Below are positions 57,650 to 64,000 of a stretch of 64,000 bases of DNA, in pieces. Made by a program: the position numbers and the translations under genes. A model generated the notes under the pieces. It was not told the origin of the DNA. It was given only the letters and a program-made list of their open reading frames with translations, and made no database searches. Positions within the stretch are counted from its first letter, which is position 1; every line of letters begins with the position of its first letter. The DNA comes from Candidatus Roizmanbacteria bacterium (GTDB lineage Bacteria; Patescibacteriota; Microgenomatia; UBA1406; GWC2-37-13), in contig JAAZNM010000005.1 of assembly GCA_012798265.1 (NCBI GenBank), positions 62,001 through 126,000 of the forward strand. Reading direction: 5' to 3'.

Positions 57650-58567
57650 ATGGCTCAATCACGAATAGACTGTTGGGTACCGGGCAGAGAAAAACAACTA
57701 AGCCGACTGGCGACTGGCATTCCTTTTGCCCAGGCTATGCTTGGCATCAACACACAGACATCAATTAACCATATCGAGATGACTGAATTCCCGATCGCCG
57801 ATCCCTGGAGCCAACTGATGCAACAGGCCACCAGAAGATTGGCGGAAGCTGGCGGATGCGATTATAAAACTCTACTGGGACTTGGTATAGGAGATGGCCG
57901 CAACGAAAGAATTGCCGCAAACATCGTTAACTCCCGCGGAGCCCACCTGGAAGGAATCATCGGCGTCGATATTGACAGCCGAAAACTTGCCTTAGCTTTA
58001 AAAAATCTTCATAATGATAACTTCGACGGACTGTTGAAAAAAGGCAGCATCCGACTATATGAGGGCGATGCCACTACTTTTCTAAACAGCTGGAACAACC
58101 ATCAAGACAAACCCTTTTCCGGAGTGGCTTTTATGTGCCTGCCGCAAACCAAAGGAATGGGAACCTCTTCAGATGTTGTCAACGCAGATGAATCTCATAA
58201 ACCTTTTGAACAAGACTGGGATAAATACGGACTGTCTCTGAACGCAGCGACTCTGTCCAGCTTAAGGAATATCGCGTCTGACGAAGCAACGACTTTACTC
58301 GTACTAAGCGGCCGGTTACCGGAAAAGATCAGAAAAAAATTGATAAATGATACCGGCTGGCAGATTAATGATTCAATCAACGGTCGGGTAAAACAAGATA
58401 AAGATACTCCTTTGGACTGGATGTTGGAACTTAAAGATATAGATGACGGAACTCTGTTTTACGACGAACAAGGTCAATCACTTCCGATAACAGAGGCGGT
58501 CAACCGACATAATCAAGGACTGCCCATCTATCATGACGTCTACGTCTATCAAATCCAACCCAAATAA
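57650..58567 (+). CDS. SAM-dependent methyltransferase-like protein
   Basis: 305 residues. LLGLGIGDGRNE at 75-86 is the Gly-rich motif I of class I methyltransferases, followed by IIGVDIDSRKLALAL (motif II with acidic end) and RLYEGDATTFLNSW (motif III). AFMCLPQTKG at about 162-171 sits where the NPPY-like catalytic motif usually is, but the sequence is CLPQT. The substrate cannot be deduced. The C-terminal half has no recognised domain. It has a near-consensus TTGACA/GATAAT promoter and is followed by tRNA-Lys. Confidence 0.75.
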   Translation: MAQSRIDCWVPGREKQLSRLATGIPFAQAMLGINTQTSINHIEMTEFPIADPWSQLMQQATRRLAEAGGCDYKTLLGLGIGDGRNERIAANIVNSRGAHLEGIIGVDIDSRKLALALKNLHNDNFDGLLKKGSIRLYEGDATTFLNSWNNHQDKPFSGVAFMCLPQTKGMGTSSDVVNADESHKPFEQDWDKYGLSLNAATLSSLRNIASDEATTLLVLSGRLPEKIRKKLINDTGWQINDSINGRVKQDKDTPLDWMLELKDIDDGTLFYDEQGQSLPITEAVNRHNQGLPIYHDVYVYQIQPK

Positions 58568-58569
58568 CA

Positions 58570-58598
58570 TTGCGGTGACCGGTTTTGATTGCTATAAT
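58570..58598 (+). promoter_or_regulatory. Promoter of tRNA-Lys
   Basis: -35-like TTGCGG (58570-58575), 17-base spacer, -10 TATAAT (58593-58598), 17 bases before the mature tRNA. Confidence 0.6.
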
Positions 58599-58615
58599 TA
58601 GTACTTAATATTCTA

Positions 58616-58688
58616 GGGTCCATAGCTCAATTGGTAGAGCAGCAGCCTTTTAAGCTGTTGGTTCTGGGTTCGAGTCCCAGTGGGCTCA
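58616..58688 (+). tRNA. tRNA-Lys (anticodon TTT)
   Basis: Acceptor GGGTCCA/TGGGCTC with two G-U pairs, anticodon stem GCAGC/GCTGT with loop CTTTTAA, T-arm CTGGG-TTCGAGT-CCCAG. Reads AAA/AAG. CCA not encoded (3' ACAC). Confidence 0.93.
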
Positions 58689-58692
58689 CACT

Positions 58693-59079
58693 TTATCTAC
58701 GTGAAGTTTTGCCTCTTGAAGATAATCTCAAACTCACGCTGTCAAAAACATTGGCTCGGGGATTTTGTTTGGTGAGTCGTATGACCTCCTTATCGAGTTG
58801 ACTATAAATGACCGCCTGGTTCTGGTAATTCTGATCGTCAACCGTAAATACCGTCTGGAGACTGCCTTTTTCCATAAGAGCTATCTGGGCTGTCTCTCCA
58901 CTGGCCACGGTTAAAGTACGGCTGTTTTTTTTATCTTTCGTTTTACCGGTTTTCCCGCCGGAAAGCAGCTCTAGATAATAACCCGGATCGGCTTTTATTC
59001 TGACCAAACCCAGAAGAATAATAGGTATAAGCGGAGTTAAGTCAGCCAAAGCCTCAGACTGGCCAAGTTCGTGCAACAT
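58693..59079 (-). CDS. Hypothetical membrane-linked protein (128 aa)
   Basis: A short hydrophobic segment (about residues 14-28, LTPLIPIILLGLVRI) follows an acidic N-terminus. Residues 45-128 form a beta-rich region with basic tail RLSSRGKTSRR. Not recognised. Its ATG follows an extended TAGAAT box by 6 bases, so it has its own promoter. A hairpin with a U-tract separates it from the gene upstream on the same strand. Confidence 0.6.
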   Translation of the reverse strand: MLHELGQSEALADLTPLIPIILLGLVRIKADPGYYLELLSGGKTGKTKDKKNSRTLTVASGETAQIALMEKGSLQTVFTVDDQNYQNQAVIYSQLDKEVIRLTKQNPRANVFDSVSLRLSSRGKTSRR

Positions 59080-59085
59080 CAGTCA

Positions 59086-59094
59086 ATTCTAACA
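59086..59094 (-). promoter_or_regulatory. Extended -10 box of the 58693-59079 gene
   Basis: TGT followed by TAGAAT on the minus strand, 6 bases before the ATG at 59079. Confidence 0.45.
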
Positions 59095-59095
59095 T

Positions 59096-59133
59096 AAAAA
59101 AACCGTAGGTCAATCAAGGGACACCTTACTACG
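59096..59133 (-). terminator. Candidate terminator after the TIM-barrel gene
   Basis: On the minus strand CGTAG pairs with CTACG, with an inner AAGG/CCTT hairpin, then G and seven T. It overlaps the stop codon of the 59129-59707 gene. Confidence 0.45.
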
Positions 59134-59707
59134 ACCTTTCGTAAATATAGGTTCTTCCTTTGATAATTTTCTCGATCAGGCTTTTATTAAGTATCCGTTC
59201 GTGCAATTTTCTTTTATTTGGTTGCCAGTGCCTATCGACCTTCAGATCGTTCTCATGAATATGAAGATGTTTGACTCTTTCTGGAAATCGTTTCAAAACA
59301 ATATTTGTTACCCTTCTTCGCGCTTCCTGTTTATCTTTTGACCCGAGCATCAAATGGCCGGTATCAATACATAAATTAATGTTGCCAGGTATCTTGTCCC
59401 AATCTATCTGGCCGTATTTCAAATCCCATGTGCCGTAGTTTAAAAGCGGGGCATTCTCCCAACAAAGGTTAACTTTAAACAAACGGCTCAAAAACTCGCC
59501 GAATTTGATCAGTCTATATCCTTTATCATAGGATTTTGGGAATTGTTTTGGATGTTGAATCTCTAAGGGAAGATGTTGGGTAAGAGTTGTGTAGCGACGG
59601 ACTTTGGCTAAAAAAATACTGATAAATAAGTATGAATAATGACGCCAGGAAGTCGGCGTGAATAATGGGACGGCGTGTCCGTGATTATTTTGTACCCTTA
59701 TTTTCAT
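59129..59707 (-). CDS. Sugar phosphate isomerase/epimerase-like TIM-barrel protein, short
   Basis: 192 residues. NLCWENAP, NLCIDTGHLML, VKHLHIHEND and the C-terminal TYIYERS are the metal-binding strand ends of the xylose-isomerase-like/AP endonuclease 2 barrel, with Glu, Asp, His and His metal ligands. The family usually has 250-300 residues; here the first barrel strands look replaced by a short, less typical N-terminus, so it may be N-terminally reduced. The ATG overlaps the previous gene by 4 bases, so the two are co-translated. The substrate is unknown. Confidence 0.72.
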   Translation of the reverse strand: MKIRVQNNHGHAVPLFTPTSWRHYSYLFISIFLAKVRRYTTLTQHLPLEIQHPKQFPKSYDKGYRLIKFGEFLSRLFKVNLCWENAPLLNYGTWDLKYGQIDWDKIPGNINLCIDTGHLMLGSKDKQEARRRVTNIVLKRFPERVKHLHIHENDLKVDRHWQPNKRKLHERILNKSLIEKIIKGRTYIYERS

Positions 59708-60501
59708 GATTGAACCAGTTTTGTTAACAGAGCCGCTTGTTTGTGATAAAATCCATCCGGCCCCTCATCCAAGTATACCTGAGGAGAAGTTATATGAGCC
59801 AAGTATCGAAAACTTTGAAATTTAATAAATTCATTCAAGGTATCTTTGTCCGGAACCATACCGTAACCGCGCCAAAATTCCTCTTCCCCTCCAAAAAACC
59901 CGATAATGAACTGTTGAACGCTGACAAAATCATGATAAGGAGTGTACGGTCTTGTATATTCCCAATCGATCACCCGAGGCAATCCGCTCCGAGCATCTTT
60001 TATCAGATGCCTAAACCAAAAATCACCGTGGGTAACAGTCGTTCCTAATTCATATACCTTTTCCCAATTTACGTCAAAATCAACCGTCGATACCCCAATT
60101 AATTCCAACATCGTTTGCGCGTGTGATTTATGTGAGGCAATCTCGACTTTTTTTTCGAATGATTCCTTAAGATATTGAGGCGGATCGTTAAAACGGACGC
60201 TATGAATTTGTCTCAACACCTCACCGGCCTGTTCATGGACTTTTTCTCCTTGCTGGGATAAGACTTCAAAGCTATCACCAGGAATAAGTTCTTGGACCAT
60301 CATCAGATTATTAAAATCGGCCTCAATTAATCCTGGGGCTAAACCTGGAAATTTTTTTAAAGCGTACAACTCTCTTCTGAATCTGATTGAAGGATTGGTG
60401 GCAGAAAAAGTAGATTCTTGATATGTTTTATATACGAGACCGGATTCACGATCAACCGTAGTTCCGTTGACATAACCACCATTAAGTTTTTCCCTAGCCA
60501 T
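59704..60501 (-). CDS. Aminoglycoside phosphotransferase-fold kinase
   Basis: 265 residues of the APH/choline kinase fold. VTHGDFWFRHL at about 155-165 holds the catalytic Asp (HGD), but the usual Asn of HGDxxxxN is His here. VIDWEYTRPY (about 176-185) has the metal-binding Asp. The N-terminal lobe includes a Gly-poor loop and an expected Lys (VYKTYQES). It likely phosphorylates a small hydroxyl compound; an antibiotic role is not indicated. Its stop overlaps the TIM-barrel gene by 4 bases, so the pair may act on the same sugar or polyol. Confidence 0.8.
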   Translation of the reverse strand: MAREKLNGGYVNGTTVDRESGLVYKTYQESTFSATNPSIRFRRELYALKKFPGLAPGLIEADFNNLMMVQELIPGDSFEVLSQQGEKVHEQAGEVLRQIHSVRFNDPPQYLKESFEKKVEIASHKSHAQTMLELIGVSTVDFDVNWEKVYELGTTVTHGDFWFRHLIKDARSGLPRVIDWEYTRPYTPYHDFVSVQQFIIGFFGGEEEFWRGYGMVPDKDTLNEFIKFQSFRYLAHITSPQVYLDEGPDGFYHKQAALLTKLVQS

Positions 60502-60569
60502 TATTGATCAATAACCTATAATACTAGCTATTATATATTAAATTTTTAAAAAAACAAAAAAAGAAGGTT

Positions 60570-63239
60570 CTAGCCGGCTAAAACAATGTTCAATATCTTT
60601 CCTTTGACATAAATTGCCTTATATTTTTTGCCGCCGATGAATTTGGATACTTTTTCGTCTTTTACGGCTGATTCTATGATTTTTTTCTCGGAGAGATCTT
60701 GACGACTTAGAACTACAAATGACCTTAATCTGCCGTCTACTTGAACCGGAATCTTCAATTCTTCCTCAACCACAAGATCACCGGATTTTGGCCAGTTTGA
60801 CAGATGAATCGAGTTCTTTTCCCCAAAAACGTTAAGCCAGATCTCTTCGGTAATAAACGGGGCAAATGGCGCCAATATCTGTAAAAACTTTTTTGCCTCA
60901 TCCACGTCAAGTGACTCACTTGCCAATGGCTTGTTGAAACGCTCCCAATCATTTAAAAACTCCATCATCGCCGCAATAGCTGTATTGAACTTTGTTTGAG
61001 GAATATCGTCGGTGACTTTCTGTATGGTTTTATTCAACTTACCGATAAGTTTTTTTTTGTCATCTTCTATTTTGGATGTTATCGGATTAAATTTGAAACT
61101 GTGGTATATCTTCCAAACACGGTTTAAAAAACGATAAGCCCCCTGTAATGCGGTAGTTGACCAAGCTATTTCCTGATTGAAAGGAGCCATAAACATCTCG
61201 TAGATCCTTAGAGCATCGGCGCCGTACTCAAGTACGACATCGTCAGGATTTATGATGTTGCCAAATGATTTGCTCATTTTCCGATGATCTTCGGCGATTA
61301 CCATTCCGACGTTACGCAGTCTCAAGAAAGGTTCGGAAAAATCCAAAAGTCCCAGATCCTGCATCGCCTTAACCCAAAACCTGGAATAAAGGAGGTGAAG
61401 AACGGCATGTTCGGCTCCTCCTAAATACCAATCCACTGGCAGCCATTTTTTGATCGAAGCTCTAAATTCCAAATCCCAAGTTCCAAACAAGTTTTGTTCT
61501 TTGTTATTTGGATTCTTTTTGTAATTTGAAATTTGTGATTTGGAATTTATTTTTTGCGAAGCAAATCGCAAAAAATACCAACAACTTCCGGCCCAGTTGG
61601 GCATCGTATCGGTCTCTCTTTTTGCCGAAGCGCCACAATGTGGGCATTTTGTTTCGACCCATCCTTTTATTTTTGTCAAAGGGGATTCTCCGGTACCGGT
61701 AGGTTCGTAACTTTTTGTATACGGCAACTCCAATGGTAAAGATTGTTCAACTAATGGAAACCATCCAGCCATGTTTTTTGTTATATTTTTATCTTGTTTT
61801 GATATATTTTGATGTGATTTACTGAACCTTATTCCTTCATCTGTTTTCCACCAGGAAATATTTTGATCAGCGCAATTCTTGCAAAAAACCATCGGGATTG
61901 GTTCTCCCCAGTAACGCTGGCGGGAGAATATCCAATCACGCAAATGATAAGTAACAACTCTTTTTCCCCAACCTTTTTTTTCTATAAAATCCATTATCTT
62001 ATTTGTCGCGTCTTGGGTACCCAATTCATCCAAAAAACCAGAATTGATCATCGTTCCTCCCCCCTCTTCAACCTGTTCTTTTTTAGTTATCGGAGTTTTA
62101 TCTCCGTCTTTACCAACAACCACCCTGATTACGTCAAGACCAAACGTTTTGGCAAACTCGAAGTCACGCACATCGTGACCGGGGACACCGACGACCGCAC
62201 CGGTCCCAAATTCAGACAAAACAAAATCAGAAGTCCAGATCGGCATCAATCTATTATTTAAATTATTGACGGCATAAAAACCGGTAAAAGCACCGGTTTT
62301 TTTCCGTCTTTCATTAATCCTTTCTTGATCGGTCTTGGCCAATGATTTTTTAACGTATTCTTCCAAATCTTTTTTTATCCAGTCGTCTGTTTTTATCTTT
62401 CCGCTTATAATCTTTTTTACAAAATCATGTTCAGGGGCCAAAACTATGAAAGTTGCTCCGAAATTAGTGTCCGGCCTGGTGGTAAAAACCGTAATCTTCT
62501 CATCTATCGCCGACCGATCTTTATTACTTACTTTATAGGCAATATTTATTCCCTCTTTTTTTCCAATCCAATTTTTTTGCATTTCGAGAATCCCCTCCGG
62601 CCAATCCAGATTCTCAAGATCGTTAAGTAATCTATCGGCATAAGAAGTGATTCTGAAAATCCATTGAGGTAACTCTTTTCTGGTAATCGGCCTACCGCAT
62701 CTTTCGTGAGTACCATCTGACAAAACCTCTTCCTCTGCCAAACCGGTTTTACAAAACTCACAAAAATAAACGGGCGTATTTTTTTTATATAAAAGCCCCA
62801 TTTTGAAAAACTGGATAAAAAGCCATTGGGTTAAACGGTAATATGCGGGGTCAATCGTCGACAACTCCCTATTCCAATCGTAAGATAAACCCAACATAGA
62901 CATCTGTTTCTTAAAGTTTTTGATATTATCAGGAACCATGTCCATCGGATTTTTTTTGGCTTTTATAGCGGCATTCTCCGCCGGCAGTCCAAAAGCATCC
63001 CAACCCATCGGGTGCATAACCGCTTTTTGATTCATCCTAAAAAACCTTGCCAAAACATCCGTACCTGTATATATACGGACGTGACCAACATGTAAACCGG
63101 CGCCGGACGGATAAGGAAACATTGACAAAGCGTATATCTTTTCCTTTTTCCCATCAGGGGAAACAGTTTTGTGTACTTGGTTCTTTTCCCAGTAGGCGTT
63201 TATTTTTTTTTCAAACTCTCCCGGGATATATTTTTGCAT
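60570..63239 (-). CDS. leuS: Leucyl-tRNA synthetase
   Basis: 889 residues, a class I synthetase joining leucine to tRNA-Leu. PYPSGAGLHVGHVRIY has the HIGH motif (HVGH), RKMSKSFGN at about 655 is the KMSKS loop, and the editing domain and zinc-type Cys segments are visible (CEFCKTG; CPHCGA). Two oddities: about 25 extra residues (560-585) are encoded by AT-rich repeat words at 61466-61557, and LASESLDVDE is encoded by a REP-like palindrome at 60906-60922. The frame stays open through both. The 3' side has a T-rich run but no clear hairpin. Confidence 0.97.
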   Translation of the reverse strand: MQKYIPGEFEKKINAYWEKNQVHKTVSPDGKKEKIYALSMFPYPSGAGLHVGHVRIYTGTDVLARFFRMNQKAVMHPMGWDAFGLPAENAAIKAKKNPMDMVPDNIKNFKKQMSMLGLSYDWNRELSTIDPAYYRLTQWLFIQFFKMGLLYKKNTPVYFCEFCKTGLAEEEVLSDGTHERCGRPITRKELPQWIFRITSYADRLLNDLENLDWPEGILEMQKNWIGKKEGINIAYKVSNKDRSAIDEKITVFTTRPDTNFGATFIVLAPEHDFVKKIISGKIKTDDWIKKDLEEYVKKSLAKTDQERINERRKKTGAFTGFYAVNNLNNRLMPIWTSDFVLSEFGTGAVVGVPGHDVRDFEFAKTFGLDVIRVVVGKDGDKTPITKKEQVEEGGGTMINSGFLDELGTQDATNKIMDFIEKKGWGKRVVTYHLRDWIFSRQRYWGEPIPMVFCKNCADQNISWWKTDEGIRFSKSHQNISKQDKNITKNMAGWFPLVEQSLPLELPYTKSYEPTGTGESPLTKIKGWVETKCPHCGASAKRETDTMPNWAGSCWYFLRFASQKINSKSQISNYKKNPNNKEQNLFGTWDLEFRASIKKWLPVDWYLGGAEHAVLHLLYSRFWVKAMQDLGLLDFSEPFLRLRNVGMVIAEDHRKMSKSFGNIINPDDVVLEYGADALRIYEMFMAPFNQEIAWSTTALQGAYRFLNRVWKIYHSFKFNPITSKIEDDKKKLIGKLNKTIQKVTDDIPQTKFNTAIAAMMEFLNDWERFNKPLASESLDVDEAKKFLQILAPFAPFITEEIWLNVFGEKNSIHLSNWPKSGDLVVEEELKIPVQVDGRLRSFVVLSRQDLSEKKIIESAVKDEKVSKFIGGKKYKAIYVKGKILNIVLAG
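60906..60922. repeat. REP-like palindrome copy inside leuS
   Basis: GTCAAGTGACTCACTTG, the reverse complement of the transposase-flanking palindrome over 17 bases. It is in frame within leuS. Confidence 0.65.
61466..61557. repeat. AT-rich repeat copy inserted in leuS
   Basis: TTCCAAATCCCAAGTTCCAAAC, then TTTGTAATTTGAAATTTGTG. It encodes about 25 residues (KSQISNYKKNPNNKEQ and NLFGTWDLEF) not expected in leucyl-tRNA synthetase at this place, before KKWLPVDWYLGG. Confidence 0.55.
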
Positions 63240-63272
63240 AGAAGAAATTATAGCAGAGTTTATTTAAAAAAA

Positions 63273-64000
63273 TTAAACCCTGTCGAATTTTGATATGATT
63301 ACCGCTACTTTAGCCTTCATCTTTTCGGTAACCTCTACGACTACCGCTCCGAACTGCCAATGACCGTACAAAACAAGCGATCCGACCGGAGACAGTATAA
63401 TTGACGGAAGAACAAGAAGATCTTCCTCTCCGTCTATCGTCATAATCGTCGGACCTTTACCGTTTATAAAATCTTTTATTGTTCGATCCAGTCTGTCGAC
63501 CGCTCTTCGGTCAACTGTCCCCGGAGCATTAATAGACCTTGTTTGTCTGTAATTTGAGGGGGGTCTCATCGGAGTAAGTTTTTCCCGTTTTGTCTTATGG
63601 TCGATTATTACGATATTTGGCCGTACCCCTTGCTGCCAGAGTTTTTGAGTTATAATATCTCCGACCGTAATAATTAACTTTGATGAAGGTAATAACTTTT
63701 TGGGGAAAAAAATCGTGCCCAAAGGTATCCGCAAAAATTCACGTAGGTTATCCGGTAATATCAATTTTTTTCCGTGGAAATAAAGTTCTTTGATCAATCT
63801 CCCTTTTTCATCAATCTCCCCCGATCTTATCCTGTACGAAGAAACTGGTTTTTTGTCGTCTGACAGACGATAAGGTACGCAAATTATCCGTAGAGACGGC
63901 CATCCTTTTTTCGACCTTTTTTTATTGATGATCAAAGCATTTTTTTTTGTTTGGCTTGATACGACAATTGCCTCAATCGTTTTGTCGGTAAGACTCGTGC
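63273..64000 (-). CDS. Fused phosphopantetheine adenylyltransferase / GTP-dependent dephospho-CoA kinase, C-terminal part
   Basis: An open frame continues to the window edge, so the N-terminus is missing. The visible 12 codons before the TTG at 63933-63935 and the following 60 residues (IEAIVVSSQTKKNALIINKK, then VPYRLSDDKKPVSSYRIRSGEID) match the end of archaeal-type phosphopantetheine adenylyltransferase (CoaD2). From residue about 62 the DUF359 domain follows: VGDIITQKL, PNIVIIDHKTKRE, SINAPGTV, TIDGEEDLLVLP, VLYGHWQFGAVVVEVT. DUF359 is the GTP-dependent dephospho-CoA kinase of archaea. Together the fusion would do the last two steps of coenzyme A synthesis. Confidence 0.85.
   Translation of the reverse strand, partial: TSLTDKTIEAIVVSSQTKKNALIINKKRSKKGWPSLRIICVPYRLSDDKKPVSSYRIRSGEIDEKGRLIKELYFHGKKLILPDNLREFLRIPLGTIFFPKKLLPSSKLIITVGDIITQKLWQQGVRPNIVIIDHKTKREKLTPMRPPSNYRQTRSINAPGTVDRRAVDRLDRTIKDFINGKGPTIMTIDGEEDLLVLPSIILSPVGSLVLYGHWQFGAVVVEVTEKMKAKVAVIISKFDRV

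Noticed and set aside
59704-60501. Aminoglycoside resistance gene
   Set aside because: Only the kinase fold is visible; it has no specific resistance motifs and no mobile context.

Overview
The window looks like chromosomal DNA of an uncultivated Candidate Phyla Radiation (Patescibacteria) bacterium, most likely a Microgenomates-type lineage. The reasons are gene-dense DNA with many one- to four-base overlaps, many proteins with one N-terminal membrane anchor and Thr/Pro-rich linkers, archaeal-type versions of some central enzymes (PF01941 S-adenosylmethionine synthetase, DUF359 dephospho-CoA kinase), and large coiled-coil proteins I cannot assign. TGA ends genes (for example at 24471-24473 and 39183-39185), so the TGA=Gly code of Absconditabacteria/Gracilibacteria does not apply. 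The taxon is inference; no rRNA gene is present.

Layout. 1-5201: end of a coiled-coil gene, a membrane protein, a GT2 glycosyltransferase, peptide deformylase, ribosomal protein bL28 and an M50 protease. 5279-17165: nine genes on the minus strand forming a cell-surface locus, with a Cys-rich repeat protein, a 1457-residue cohesin-like/beta-helix/Gly-rich/dockerin protein, three further cohesin-like anchored proteins (one with an LPKTG tail), an M4 metallopeptidase with a dockerin, and an FN3 protein. A sortase lies at 51532-52275 and a prepilin peptidase at 54878-55648. 17303-23017: a small HTH regulator behind a strong promoter and palindrome, two large proteins of unknown role and a zinc-ribbon membrane protein. 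23003-32188: galT, pth, a REP-associated transposase unit, a five-gene glycosyltransferase operon, a GH18-like protein and a glutaredoxin-like protein. 32329-32550: two tRNA genes.

32593-46645: S-adenosylmethionine synthetase, a DUF2207 protein, an archaeal-like metallopeptidase, two phosphohydrolases, an ABC exporter whose ATPase carries a cyclic-nucleotide-binding-like domain, glucose-6-phosphate isomerase, an M20 peptidase and an ATP-grasp ligase. 46744-56924: DUF1801 protein, Ser and Leu tRNAs, nucleotidyltransferase, WecG-type glycosyltransferase, MreB, PEGA protein, sortase, Arg tRNA, dTMP kinase-like gene, two tandem NDK genes, a P-loop kinase, prepilin peptidase and M16 peptidase. 56994-64000: Gln and Lys tRNAs, a NIF3/CutA-like protein, a methyltransferase, small hypothetical genes, a kinase-fold protein, leuS, and the C-terminal part of a fused PPAT/DUF359 coenzyme A enzyme.

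Three genome-wide habits show in the sequence. First, about twenty genes have a TATAAT-like -10 box ending only 5-12 bases before the start codon and no Shine-Dalgarno sequence, so leaderless mRNA appears to be the normal mode. I moved many starts inward for this reason. Second, a short palindrome flanks the transposase gene, supplies the pth stop codon and recurs inside leuS. Third, a degenerate AT-rich word family fills many intergenic gaps and also sits in frame inside leuS and a nucleotidyltransferase gene.
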